This document shows positions 35,487-43,118 of a stretch of 64,000 nucleotides of DNA, one piece after another. Origin of the DNA: Fidelibacterota bacterium (lineage in GTDB: Bacteria; Fidelibacterota; Marinisomatia; Marinisomatales; TCS55); assembly GCA_002724735.1 (NCBI GenBank), contig PBPT01000016.1, positions 71,674 through 135,673 of the forward strand, in the 5' to 3' direction. Below the pieces are notes generated by a model. The model made no database searches, was not told the DNA's origin, and worked only from the letters and a program-made list of their open reading frames with translations. The translations under genes were made by a program, and so were the position numbers. Each line of letters begins with the position of its first letter. The first letter of the stretch is position 1.

Positions 35487-36148
35487 TAAGCTACACAGCA
35501 CCTAGCAAAGAATTTTTAAATGAAGGATTAGAGAATGTACAAGACTTAATTGCGTTTTGTGCTAGAGTAAGTAATCCTTCTGCACAAATTAATAGTGAAA
35601 CGAGTGAGAAGCTAATTAAATATTTAATTAAGCATCAACACTGGTCTCCACTTGAAATGGTAAATGCCGTTCTAGAGATTGACACTACTAGAGATATTGC
35701 ACACCAAATTGTAAGGCATCGTAGTTTTGCATTTCAAGAATTTTCTCAAAGGTATGCAGAACCAAAAGAACAAGGCGAGTATTTTGTAACAAGTGAAGCT
35801 AGATTACAAGATAAAAAGAATAGACAAAATAGTATAGAAATTAATCTAGCTGATGACGGTATGCCAGAGCTTATAAATCGGTGGGAAGAACTACAACAAG
35901 ATGTAATTTTTACAGCAGGCAGAGCATATGATTGGGCTATTAAAGCAGGTATAGCCAAAGAAGTTGCACGTAAAGTTTTACCTGAAGGTTTAACAAAAAC
36001 AAGACTTTACATGAACGGCACATTACGTAGTTGGGTACATTACATTGATCTTAGAAGTGCAAATGGCACACAAAAGGAACATATGGAAATAGCAAAAGAG
36101 TGTGCTAAAATAATTGCAGAAATATTTCCATTAATAGATGATCTTTAA
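35471..36148 (+). CDS. thyX: Flavin-dependent thymidylate synthase ThyX
   Basis: This 225-residue enzyme makes dTMP from dUMP using methylene-tetrahydrofolate, FAD and NADPH. The ThyX signature RHRSFAFQEFSQRY starts near residue 82. KHQHWSPLEM, RKVLPEG and RSWVHYIDLRS are further family blocks. The start is TTG after AAGGAG. Its last base is the first base of the next ATG (TAATG). Confidence 0.93.
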   Translation: MAIRLVSYTAPSKEFLNEGLENVQDLIAFCARVSNPSAQINSETSEKLIKYLIKHQHWSPLEMVNAVLEIDTTRDIAHQIVRHRSFAFQEFSQRYAEPKEQGEYFVTSEARLQDKKNRQNSIEINLADDGMPELINRWEELQQDVIFTAGRAYDWAIKAGIAKEVARKVLPEGLTKTRLYMNGTLRSWVHYIDLRSANGTQKEHMEIAKECAKIIAEIFPLIDDL

Positions 36149-36870
36149 TGGCAAAACCACAAATATATTTCGAAACAAATAATTATGCAGTAAGAAAGTT
36201 TGCTCCAATAAAGCCTGCTTCAGAATTTGTCCCTGAAAAATTTAGAAATTTACCAATTAAAATTAAAGAAGGTGACCATAGAATTGACGATATTTTTTCA
36301 GTAAAAATTTGTCCTGGAATACAAGACTATATAGGCTTAGGTTACGTTATTCCAGCATGGTGTGATATGGAATTTATTCCAAATAACGATGAGATGTTTG
36401 TAAGATATAGTGATCCAAATAATACCCATGCAGTGCATTATAAAGATCAAATTGGCGATTTTTTAGATACTAAATTTAAAGTAAGAACACCAATTAAACT
36501 TGATAATCCGTGGCTTACATATGCTGAAAAAAATTGGAGTATATTGTATTTGCCTATGCTATATCATGAAGATCAAAATTTTGAAGCTGTACCAGGCGTA
36601 ATAGACCATGATAAAGGTGCCCTTGTATCTCCTATCAATATAATGGTAAAAGAACATAAGCAATTTTTAATAAAACAAGGCACGCCTATAGTGCAAGCTA
36701 TTCCTTTTCAAAGACAAGTTGTAACTGCACGTACAGGAAAAGTAAGAACATCTACTTTGGATAGATTAAACGCAATAAATTCTTTATTTTCTATGACTTT
36801 CAAAGGTTGGAGGAAATTTATGACAGAAAAGAAAATCTTTAAAGTAGATTCAAACGATACTAAATTGTAA
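36148..36870 (+). CDS. Hypothetical protein, possibly DUF6065-like
   Basis: This 240-residue soluble protein is coupled to thyX. It contains ICPGIQDYIGLGYVIPAWCD, which resembles the 'CPG..D....G..IP' pattern of an uncharacterised family (DUF6065 from memory, unverified). No catalytic motif is clear. It ends the operon that begins at the 33076 promoter. Confidence 0.65.
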   Translation: MAKPQIYFETNNYAVRKFAPIKPASEFVPEKFRNLPIKIKEGDHRIDDIFSVKICPGIQDYIGLGYVIPAWCDMEFIPNNDEMFVRYSDPNNTHAVHYKDQIGDFLDTKFKVRTPIKLDNPWLTYAEKNWSILYLPMLYHEDQNFEAVPGVIDHDKGALVSPINIMVKEHKQFLIKQGTPIVQAIPFQRQVVTARTGKVRTSTLDRLNAINSLFSMTFKGWRKFMTEKKIFKVDSNDTKL

Positions 36871-36886
36871 TCTTTTGTAACAACGC

Positions 36887-36915
36887 TTGCAAATCTCTTG
36901 ATTTTATAATATACT
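36887..36915 (+). promoter_or_regulatory. Promoter of the accessory cassette
   Basis: TTGCAA (36887-36892), a 17-base spacer and TATACT (36910-36915) form the best fit; an overlapping TATAAT at 36905 has poor spacing. A late-type TATAAATA box follows at 36919-36926. Together they serve the cassette ending at the 38777 terminator. Confidence 0.55.
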
Positions 36916-36918
36916 AAT

Positions 36919-36926
36919 TATAAATA
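36919..36926 (+). promoter_or_regulatory. Late-promoter-like box TATAAATA
   Basis: This lies 33 bases upstream of the GTG start at 36959. Confidence 0.35.
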
Positions 36927-36958
36927 TTTTTATATCCTAACATAGCGAGGTAACATGC

Positions 36959-38257
36959 GTGAAAACGAACAAATCCTTATTGGCGATAGACCTACTTGTG
37001 CTTATGGGCTTGATGTATTTTACATCTGGAGTGCATGCACAAACTTACACAGATGATGTAGCAAAGATAATCAATAATAATTGCTTAATATGTCATAGAC
37101 CAGGCGGTATAGGCCCTATGAGTTTTGAGGGCTACGAACAAGTTCGTCCTTGGGCACCATTAATTAAAATGAAAGTAGCTAGTAGAGAAATGCCTCCGTA
37201 TGCTTACGACCACGGAATAGGCATACAAGACCTACAAGGTGATTGGCGACTGTCACAAAAAGAAATAGATACAATAGTAGCTTGGGTAGACTCAGGCTCC
37301 CAATACGGAGATACCGACATAGTCGTACAACCTCCTAATCTTGCTGATCCAGACCAATGGAATTTTGCTGGAGACTTTGGTCCACCGAATCTAATAATTC
37401 CTAGCGTTCCTATAGATATTCCAGCAAGTGGTAACGATCTGTGGCACAAGCATCTAGTACCAACAGGACTCACAGAAGACAGATGTATTAAAGCAGTGCA
37501 AGTAAAACCTAGAGGCGATGCAAAGTCTGTAGTTCATCATGCTAATTCTAATGTAGTTATTGATGGAGGTCGTGAAGGTATGCTTACGGAATACGCTATG
37601 GGAAAGTGGGGAGAGATTGTCCCGGAAGGAGTTTGCAGAACACTTCCTGCAAATTCACAAGTTCGTTGGGACATACATATGTTTCCTGGCGGTTTAGGAA
37701 CAATGGCTCCAGGTACAGTTATCAAAGACAACGTGGTGGAAATTGGACTTTGGTTATACAGCGAAGAGGAAAGCCAAGAACTGAAATACAAACAAGATTT
37801 AAGTTTATATCGGCTAGGCAATCAAGACGATATCGTTATTCCTCCACATGGCTATCATATGACACAAGGTTTCCACAGTTTTGATCATCCTGTGCGTTTA
37901 GATAGCTTTCAACCACATGGACATTTGAGAATGAATGCGGCTAGTTTAGAAATATTTTATCCAGAAACTGGTCGTACAGAACCTGTGAGTCAAATATCTA
38001 ATTGGAGTGCAACATGGCATCACAGTCATTTATTTGAACCACATGTAGCCCCATTAATACCTGCAGGTGCAGTTATTATATTGAAGCAGTGGTATGACAA
38101 TACCGCAAATAACCCAAACAATCCTGATCCTGACATGTGGGTAATGGGTGGTAGTAGGACAGGAGATGAAATGACTCATGCCTGGCTTGCAATTACACAC
38201 TTAGATGAGGAAGGATACAATGAGCTAAAAGCTCAAAGGATGTTAGCAGAAAAATGA
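36959..38257 (+). CDS. Secreted cytochrome c / PHM-like copper monooxygenase-type protein
   Basis: A signal peptide of about 27 residues ends VHAQ. A heme c motif CLICH lies at 42-46, with the local pattern IINNNCLICHRPGGIGPM. The rest follows the copper type II ascorbate-dependent monooxygenase (PHM) ligand order: VVHHAN, WDIHMFPGG, PHGHLRM and TGDEMTHAW, giving candidate CuH His-His-His and CuM His-His-Met sites. Such fusions occur in marine bacteria, and the substrate is unknown. The start is GTG 36959, 8 nt after GAGG. The 432-residue product would be periplasmic and need the host cytochrome c maturation system. It is an apparent host-derived auxiliary metabolic gene. Confidence 0.8.
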   Translation: MKTNKSLLAIDLLVLMGLMYFTSGVHAQTYTDDVAKIINNNCLICHRPGGIGPMSFEGYEQVRPWAPLIKMKVASREMPPYAYDHGIGIQDLQGDWRLSQKEIDTIVAWVDSGSQYGDTDIVVQPPNLADPDQWNFAGDFGPPNLIIPSVPIDIPASGNDLWHKHLVPTGLTEDRCIKAVQVKPRGDAKSVVHHANSNVVIDGGREGMLTEYAMGKWGEIVPEGVCRTLPANSQVRWDIHMFPGGLGTMAPGTVIKDNVVEIGLWLYSEEESQELKYKQDLSLYRLGNQDDIVIPPHGYHMTQGFHSFDHPVRLDSFQPHGHLRMNAASLEIFYPETGRTEPVSQISNWSATWHHSHLFEPHVAPLIPAGAVIILKQWYDNTANNPNNPDPDMWVMGGSRTGDEMTHAWLAITHLDEEGYNELKAQRMLAEK

Positions 38258-38427
38258 AAAGACTAATACTTACATGTATTTTATTAACTGGCTGTAGTAA
38301 TTTGCCAGAAAGGTCGGCACAAGACTGGTCTATGCAAACTATGAGAAATCAAGATATCTTCATGCAGAGTTTAAGGCCTAATGTTAGCATGAATTATAGA
38401 GAAATACAACAAAGGATGATTAGATGA
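38254..38427 (+). CDS. Small lipoprotein (57 aa)
   Basis: ATG 38254 overlaps the preceding stop (ATGA). The peptide starts with a short lipoprotein signal, ILLTGC, giving Cys14 as the lipidated residue, and continues as a polar Met/Gln-rich tail. The next gene overlaps its stop. It is not in the ORF track. It is probably co-expressed with the copper/heme protein. Confidence 0.7.
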   Translation: MKRLILTCILLTGCSNLPERSAQDWSMQTMRNQDIFMQSLRPNVSMNYREIQQRMIR

Positions 38428-38645
38428 AAAAACTTTTATTAGTTTGTTTTTTACTAGCCGGTTGCCATACACCTGGCCCAACAGATTTTTTGGAATACTA
38501 CGATGATCCACAACCTATGAACTTTATAGATCCTCTTAGATTCCAGAGAAACCTAAGAGATTGTAGGTCTGCACCACATTGTGCTGCCGAAGATCTCTTT
38601 AAAATTGCACAGGAGAAAAACTATGTGGACAAAACCAACGTATGA
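38424..38645 (+). CDS. Small lipoprotein (73 aa)
   Basis: ATG 38424 overlaps the previous stop. The signal [10 protein letters not shown] predicts lipidation at Cys14. The mature part contains a short Cys pair ([15 protein letters not shown]). It lies between the first lipoprotein and pqqA and overlaps pqqA by 23 nt. Function unknown; an envelope role in the cassette is likely. Confidence 0.75.
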   Translation: MKKLLLVCFLLAGCHTPGPTDFLEYYDDPQPMNFIDPLRFQRNLRDCRSAPHCAAEDLFKIAQEKNYVDKTNV

Positions 38646-38694
38646 AAATATAAGACTTGGCTTCGAAATCACAATGTATGCTAAGAGCAACTAA
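38623..38694 (+). CDS. pqqA: PQQ precursor peptide PqqA
   Basis: The 23-residue peptide reads [19 protein letters not shown] plus four residues. This matches bacterial PqqA in length, in the MW(T/K)KP start, the R(I/L)GFE core, and the Glu15-x3-Tyr19 pair that is cross-linked and excised to form pyrroloquinoline quinone. ATG 38623 has AGGAG 7 nt upstream, inside the lipoprotein gene. No pqqB-E genes are in the window, so host enzymes would have to mature it. The gene is far below the ORF-track cutoff. Confidence 0.85.
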   Translation: MWTKPTYENIRLGFEITMYAKSN

Positions 38695-38697
38695 GTG

Positions 38698-38778
38698 ATG
38701 GGTGAATTAAGTCCTATAATTATAGGTATAGCATACATCGTATTTGCTATGATAGTGATACACCTATTTCCGGATTAA
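38698..38778 (+). CDS. Membrane micropeptide (26 aa)
   Basis: ATG 38698 starts 4 nt after the pqqA stop. The peptide is one hydrophobic helix (IIIGIAYIVFAMIVIHLF) ending Pro-Asp. Its stop TAA forms the first bases of the terminator stem. The position between pqqA and the terminator supports it. Function unknown. Confidence 0.5.
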   Translation: MGELSPIIIGIAYIVFAMIVIHLFPD

Positions 38779-38804
38779 TAGTGGGGGATTTCTCCCCCAC
38801 TATT
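38777..38804. terminator. Bidirectional terminator between convergent genes
   Basis: AATAGTGGGGGA pairs perfectly with TCCCCCACTATT around a TTTC loop (12 bp). It sits between the cassette on the + strand and phoH on the minus strand. The 3' side reads ATTTTC on the + strand, a short U-tract, and the A-rich 5' side gives Us on the minus strand. Confidence 0.85.
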
Positions 38805-38805
38805 T

Positions 38806-39531
38806 TCATTCATCTCCGTATATTTCCAGGACCTCCTTAACTGCTTGATGTCGCTCAATATCTCCTTGAGCGAAGTGGACTATGTCCAAATGGCTAAGGT
38901 TACTATTTGTTAGCTTGCGAGCAAAGTCAATTAAGCCGTTTTCATTCAAGCGATCAGCTTGTGCTAAATCGCCTGTTACAGCCATTTGGCTTCCTTCGCC
39001 AAGTCTAGTTAGTAACATTTTCATTTGATTAGGGGTAGCATTTTGCATCTCATCAGCTAAAATAAAGCTGTGTTTAAAAGTACGCCCACGCATATATGCT
39101 AATGGCGCAATTTCAATGATGCCTTCATCAATCATACCTTCTATTTCCCTTGCTTGAAAATATTCTCTTAAAACATCGAATATAGGTCTTGTCCATGGTG
39201 CCATTTTTTGTTCTAATGTACCAGGTAAAAACCCTAGATCTTCATCAGCTGAGACTGCTGGTCTAGTTACAATAATTTTATCAATAACGCCTGCCTTAAA
39301 TAATTTTACTGCGACCTGAACTGCTAGTAGTGTTTTTCCTGTACCAGCCGGACCGATTCCAAAGACTATGTCCTTGGTGTCATCTAACAGTTTTAAAACA
39401 TAAGTTTCTTGATTTTTATTTCGGGGAATTATTGTAACGTTTCGTTGTTTTTGATATGTGTTGAGTTCTACTACATTGCTGTAGTTATTGCTTGAGTTAT
39501 GTCTCTTACGAGAGGCTCGTTTTGCACCCAT
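38806..39531 (-). CDS. phoH: PhoH-like P-loop ATPase
   Basis: This 241-residue minus-strand gene has Walker A GPAGTGKT at 60-67, a Walker B-like FILADEMQNATP, and TGDLAQAD, the signature set of PhoH. The start ATG follows AAAGGAGG. PhoH is a widespread marine phage marker of uncertain role, probably RNA- or phosphate-stress-related. It converges on the accessory cassette across the bidirectional terminator. Confidence 0.92.
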   Translation of the reverse strand: MGAKRASRKRHNSSNNYSNVVELNTYQKQRNVTIIPRNKNQETYVLKLLDDTKDIVFGIGPAGTGKTLLAVQVAVKLFKAGVIDKIIVTRPAVSADEDLGFLPGTLEQKMAPWTRPIFDVLREYFQAREIEGMIDEGIIEIAPLAYMRGRTFKHSFILADEMQNATPNQMKMLLTRLGEGSQMAVTGDLAQADRLNENGLIDFARKLTNSNLSHLDIVHFAQGDIERHQAVKEVLEIYGDE

Positions 39532-39560
39532 AAATTGTCCTCCTTTGGGATATTAAAGAA

Positions 39561-39620
39561 GTAAGTCGTTCAACCGTAGAGGCTAAACGTCCCTACACTA
39601 ATATTTAGTATGTTAAGGAT
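39561..39620. other. Hairpin-rich element between divergent phoH and 39694 gene
   Basis: The 162-nt gap holds CGTTCAACC followed by the imperfect hairpin GTAGAGGC-TAAAC-GTCCCTAC (about 39580-39600) and a smaller ACTAA/TTAGT hairpin. On the minus strand this would be the phoH 5' leader. It resembles part of the glutamine-riboswitch consensus (CGUUCA-CC) but lacks the GGAAGUAGG block, so I do not call it one. Confidence 0.35.
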
Positions 39621-39653
39621 CACCGAAAAAAGGTAAGTTAACTCTAAAAAGTC

Positions 39654-39661
39654 GATAAATA
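39654..39661 (+). promoter_or_regulatory. Late-promoter-like box GATAAATA
   Basis: This lies 32 bases upstream of the ATG at 39694 and would transcribe the two core phage genes and perhaps the lysis module. Confidence 0.55.
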
Positions 39662-39693
39662 AGTATAGAACAGAAAAGCTTGGAATATTTAAA

Positions 39694-40194
39694 ATGCAAG
39701 ATGTAGTAGATATTATTAAAAACATTGAGTCGATATACGACAATAATACTTCTTTCCAAGTACTGAAAGACTATGAAAGAGTATTAGACGAATTAGATCT
39801 ATATGTTTACTCTAATTGGAAAGATGGCGAATTATGTTCTGGTCCGAATATAGATAGACATTGGGTAACTTGTTCATTTATGTGGCCAAGAACTGAAATG
39901 CCTGATCCTACGGGTGGCAAGCGATTACTTGACTATGATTGTAAAGTTTCATACCAAAAATCACACTTAGTAGTACCAAGGAAAATAGAAAGCCCAGATG
40001 ATATTAGACCAGGCACAAAAAAGGGTAAACTTGACAGAAAACCTATCTGGATTGTACAAATACAAATGCCAAAAAAACTTATTGCTGATATCTACACAGG
40101 ATATACAGAGCAAAATATGATTAATGTAGCTCCTCCAGCACCACAACAAACAGCAGACGAAACTGCAGAAGCACCTGAGGAGGCGGCAGTATAA
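39694..40194 (+). CDS. Conserved T4-like phage protein, unknown function
   Basis: This 166-residue protein has YSNWKDGELCSGPNIDRHWV, MPDPTGGKRLL and WIVQIQMPKKLI, which look like a conserved phage core family, and an Ala/Glu/Pro tail. It is coupled to the next gene (TAATG), suggesting a complex. The late-type promoter suggests a virion or assembly role. Confidence 0.7.
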   Translation: MQDVVDIIKNIESIYDNNTSFQVLKDYERVLDELDLYVYSNWKDGELCSGPNIDRHWVTCSFMWPRTEMPDPTGGKRLLDYDCKVSYQKSHLVVPRKIESPDDIRPGTKKGKLDRKPIWIVQIQMPKKLIADIYTGYTEQNMINVAPPAPQQTADETAEAPEEAAV

Positions 40195-40919
40195 TGACAC
40201 TACAACAAAACGATTTAAAAGATTTAGTTGATAGCATTTTAGAAATAGATTCATACAAATCAAAAATGGGTGATGACAAAGATATTGTAACTGTAGCAAT
40301 TAGCACAATTACAAAAGAATCAGCAAAAGATCTTGAAGAATTTTTAGAAAGAGGATATACTTTTGTATTAGATGCTGACTCTACAAATAGTGAGCAAAAT
40401 GATGGCACATATAAAGTATTCGTAGAATTAGAAAGATCCAAGAAAGCTGGTGAGCAAATTATGGAATTAGCCGATGGCATGAAAAATCTAACAGGACGTG
40501 ATGATTTTAGATTCCGTTATTACAAAAATTTTCGTAGTTTAGATCTTACACAAGAAGCATTAGATGAAAATATACCTACTAGTGCCGACGACTATGGAAT
40601 TAGTGTTTCAGTAAATGAAAATAGTATTAACAATTATAAAAACTTTTTTAATAAAAGTTATTTAGAATCTGTTGAGCTAAGAAAAACAACTTTAACACTT
40701 AAAAAGAAATGGGCTGATCCTATACAATTTAAAGTTGTAGATTTTGGTCCTACACAAGAGACTCTAGATAGTATCAAAGAGTCTTTTAATGCTAATGACT
40801 TTGCAGAAATTATTTTTTTAAGCAAGTATATTGGCGATTACAATATCACTAAGTACGGTAACAAACTTACATTCGAAAATGACAAACACGTTCTGGTTAC
40901 TGAAAGAATACAAAACTAA
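40194..40919 (+). CDS. Conserved phage protein paired with upstream gene
   Basis: This 241-residue acidic, soluble protein overlaps the preceding stop. It has an alpha/beta pattern (DIVTVAISTITKESAKDLEEF; YKVFVELERSKKAGEQIM) and no catalytic motif I can name. It is probably a structural or assembly partner of the 39694 product. Confidence 0.7.
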   Translation: MTLQQNDLKDLVDSILEIDSYKSKMGDDKDIVTVAISTITKESAKDLEEFLERGYTFVLDADSTNSEQNDGTYKVFVELERSKKAGEQIMELADGMKNLTGRDDFRFRYYKNFRSLDLTQEALDENIPTSADDYGISVSVNENSINNYKNFFNKSYLESVELRKTTLTLKKKWADPIQFKVVDFGPTQETLDSIKESFNANDFAEIIFLSKYIGDYNITKYGNKLTFENDKHVLVTERIQN

Positions 40920-40968
40920 CTTTAGGCGTTTTCCGCGACCTATATCAAGCTAACTGAAAGGAAGAAAA

Positions 40969-41481
40969 GTGGCAAGTGAAAATTATGACAAATGTTTAAA
41001 AGCTATTTTACATCACGAAGGCGGATATGTAAATCACCCAAAAGATCCAGGAGGAGAAACTAATTTAGGAGTTACTAAAAGAGTTTACGAAGAATGGGGC
41101 GGTAATAAAAACATGAAAGATCTAACTGTAGAAGATGTAGCACCAATTTATAGGAAAAACTATTGGGATAGAATGAAGTGCGATGATCTACCAAGAGGTT
41201 TAGATTTATGTGTTTTTGATTTTGGAGTTAATGCAGGCACTGGAAGATCGGCTAAATACTTACAACGTATGATTGGTACAACTGTTGATGGCGGAATAGG
41301 GCCAAATACACTTAGAGCTGTAGCAAATTACGTTGATGAAGTAGGTTTAGAAGGTGCTATTAAAACTTTCCAAGATAATAGACAAAGTTATTATGAAAAA
41401 TTAAAAACTTTTGAAACTTTTGGAAGAGGTTGGACTAGAAGGAATACAGAAACAACCGAATTAGCAGTTAGTATGATTTAA
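40969..41481 (+). CDS. Endolysin: GH108 muramidase with PG-binding domain
   Basis: This 170-residue lysozyme has HHEGGYVNHPKDPGGETNLG with catalytic Glu17, as in GH108 N-acetylmuramidases. A C-terminal PG_binding_3-type helix bundle follows (FDFGVNAGTGRSAKYLQRM, VDGGIGPNTL). The start is GTG 40969 after GAAAGGAAG. There is no signal peptide, so export needs a holin. The spanin-like pair follows directly. Confidence 0.9.
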   Translation: MASENYDKCLKAILHHEGGYVNHPKDPGGETNLGVTKRVYEEWGGNKNMKDLTVEDVAPIYRKNYWDRMKCDDLPRGLDLCVFDFGVNAGTGRSAKYLQRMIGTTVDGGIGPNTLRAVANYVDEVGLEGAIKTFQDNRQSYYEKLKTFETFGRGWTRRNTETTELAVSMI

Positions 41482-41499
41482 CTTTGGATAATTAAATAT

Positions 41500-41964
41500 A
41501 TGTTCGGATCGATTAAAGTAGTGCTTATCCTGATGTTGCTCGCAGGAGCAGGAGGAGCCTACACCTATGTAACCAATTTACAAAAAACTGCCGAGATACA
41601 CAGACTAAATGCCGAAAAATTACAAATTGCTGTAGCACAAAATGAAGAAGCTTTAAGAGTACAAAAAGAAAGCTACGAAGCTTTGCAAAAAAACTTAGAA
41701 GAAGTAAATTCTGAATTTAGAGCCGCAAGAGCCCAAAACAATGTGTTATCTCAAAAGTTAGCTGAACATGATTTAAACTCATTAGCCGCAGAAAGACCAA
41801 AAAGTATCACAAGATTGATTAACAGAGGGACAGTCAATGCTGGAAGATGTTTTGAAATATTAAGTGGCGCACCGTTAACCGATAAAGAAAAGGAGGCGAA
41901 AAGTGGAAAAGCGTTCAATAATGAATGTCCTTGGCTCTGGCCTGGTCCTACTACTACTGACTAG
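41500..41964 (+). CDS. Rz-like inner-membrane spanin candidate
   Basis: This 154-residue protein has an N-terminal transmembrane helix (VVLILMLLAGAGGAYTYV), a long periplasmic coiled coil (about residues 28-95) and a Cys-containing C-terminus. This is the layout of i-spanins. It directly follows the endolysin and overlaps the lipoprotein gene by 62 nt, the usual Rz/Rz1 arrangement. Confidence 0.72.
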   Translation: MFGSIKVVLILMLLAGAGGAYTYVTNLQKTAEIHRLNAEKLQIAVAQNEEALRVQKESYEALQKNLEEVNSEFRAARAQNNVLSQKLAEHDLNSLAAERPKSITRLINRGTVNAGRCFEILSGAPLTDKEKEAKSGKAFNNECPWLWPGPTTTD

Positions 41965-42379
41965 CTGTGCATCTGTACCACCTAGCATTACTGTAAGCAC
42001 AAAACCTATTGAAAAACCCTCATTAATAGTACCACCTGTAGATACTGTTACAATGAAAGAGGTAAAATGGATAATTGTAACCGAAGATAACCTAGAAGAA
42101 GTCATTGCAGATCTAAAAGCTTCAGGGCAACCTTTAGCAATATTTGGATTATCTGGCCAAGGCTACGAAAACCTAAGTACAAATTTTAGTGCTATTAGAG
42201 CTTTAGTGCAACAACAGCAAACAATAATTGCGGCATACAAACAATATTATGAAAAATCTAGTGAAGCATTAGATAGTGCTAATAAAAGAATTGAATCTAC
42301 ACAAGATGAAATTAATGAACAGCAACAAAAGAATAACAATAGCGAATCTGTGCTAGATAAATTAAATCCCTTCAAATAA
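41903..42379 (+). CDS. Rz1-like outer-membrane lipoprotein (o-spanin candidate)
   Basis: The start is GTG 41903, 6 nt after AGGAGG, within the Rz-like gene in another frame. The signal GSGLVLLLLTSC predicts a lipidated Cys. A Pro-rich stretch (KPIEKPSLIVPP) follows, as in o-spanins, then a helical Gln-rich coiled coil. At 158 residues it is longer than typical Rz1. Confidence 0.72.
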   Translation: MEKRSIMNVLGSGLVLLLLTSCASVPPSITVSTKPIEKPSLIVPPVDTVTMKEVKWIIVTEDNLEEVIADLKASGQPLAIFGLSGQGYENLSTNFSAIRALVQQQQTIIAAYKQYYEKSSEALDSANKRIESTQDEINEQQQKNNNSESVLDKLNPFK

Positions 42380-42393
42380 TACCTCCAAATAGT

Positions 42394-42401
42394 TATAAAT
42401 A
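42394..42401 (+). promoter_or_regulatory. Late-promoter-like box TATAAATA
   Basis: This is an exact T4 late -10 match, 23 bases before the ATG at 42425, ahead of three membrane-protein genes of the lysis module. Confidence 0.55.
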
Positions 42402-42424
42402 CATATAACTAACAGGAGTACCGA

Positions 42425-42709
42425 ATGTGGTTATGGATAGTATCAAGTATTGCAGGCAGTCTGCTCGGAGCGGCGACTACCAGGTGGTTCAAAGATACTA
42501 AAGCAGGCGTTTGGTGTTACAAAAAATACGAAGCTATAGCTGTTTGGGCAACCGATCGGTATGGCATTGATATTCTCAATAAGGAGGATATAGCATGGAG
42601 GACAAAGTATCCTAATGTAGCGAAGCGAACTGATGAACTGGAAGAAAGAATTAATTTTCTTGAGTTAGAAATCAGAAGGTTACAGAAAGGTAAGGGCGAT
42701 GGAAAATGA
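42425..42709 (+). CDS. Small membrane-anchored protein
   Basis: This 94-residue protein has a short N-terminal membrane segment (WLWIVSSIAGSLLGAA), then a soluble helical part with a C-terminal coiled coil (TDELEERINFLELEIRRLQ). It starts after AACAGGAG and overlaps the MscS-like gene by 11 nt. It belongs to the late lysis/membrane block; function unknown. Confidence 0.65.
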   Translation: MWLWIVSSIAGSLLGAATTRWFKDTKAGVWCYKKYEAIAVWATDRYGIDILNKEDIAWRTKYPNVAKRTDELEERINFLELEIRRLQKGKGDGK

Positions 42710-43118
42710 AATAATGGACGTAGCAACACTAGCAAATGATATAACTTTATTAATAATGCCGTTTATAAGTGTACTTATAATGGTGGTAATTACCTTGTGG
42801 TTTAAAGATTTTGCAGGGAAGATTGCTAAAGGTTTAGCTTTTAGTATGAACAAACAATTCCAAGAAGGTGATAAAGTTATACTCGACGGCGAACGTGCAT
42901 TAATTGTAAAGATTGGTATTACCCAAACAGTATTCGGTGTTACGAAAACTTCGGGTGAATTTGATGGAGATTATGTATGGAGGTATGTTCCTAATGAGCG
43001 TATACCTTTCCTTAAACTAGAAAAGGTTATATTTGATACAAAACCAGAGCATAACGAAAATAAAATACATGAAAACGCACAAGAAATTAACAAAATTAAA
43101 AACGGAGGGAAGAAGTAA
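42699..43118 (+). CDS. MscS-like beta-domain membrane protein
   Basis: This 139-residue protein has one transmembrane helix (LLIMPFISVLIMVVITLWF). It is followed by KIAKGLAFSMNKQFQEGDKVIL and NERIPFLKLEKVI, which mimic the TM3-beta-domain of MscS channels (GxxLGxxxxNxxxGxxxxPFxxGDxV). It is much shorter than MscS and lacks TM1-TM2. A membrane pore or modulator of lysis is possible. It is coupled to the next gene (TAATG). Confidence 0.65.
   Translation: MENEIMDVATLANDITLLIMPFISVLIMVVITLWFKDFAGKIAKGLAFSMNKQFQEGDKVILDGERALIVKIGITQTVFGVTKTSGEFDGDYVWRYVPNERIPFLKLEKVIFDTKPEHNENKIHENAQEINKIKNGGKK

Noticed and set aside
36955-37060. Alternative ATG 36955 for a 33-codon ORF overlapping the cytochrome gene start
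   Set aside because: Spacing to GAGG is only 4 nt and the frame has no recognisable product; GTG 36959 gives a clear signal peptide.
39561-39620. Glutamine riboswitch (glnA/downstream-peptide motif)
   Set aside because: CGTTCAACC fits part of the consensus, but the GGAAGUAGG and closing segments are missing on both strands.
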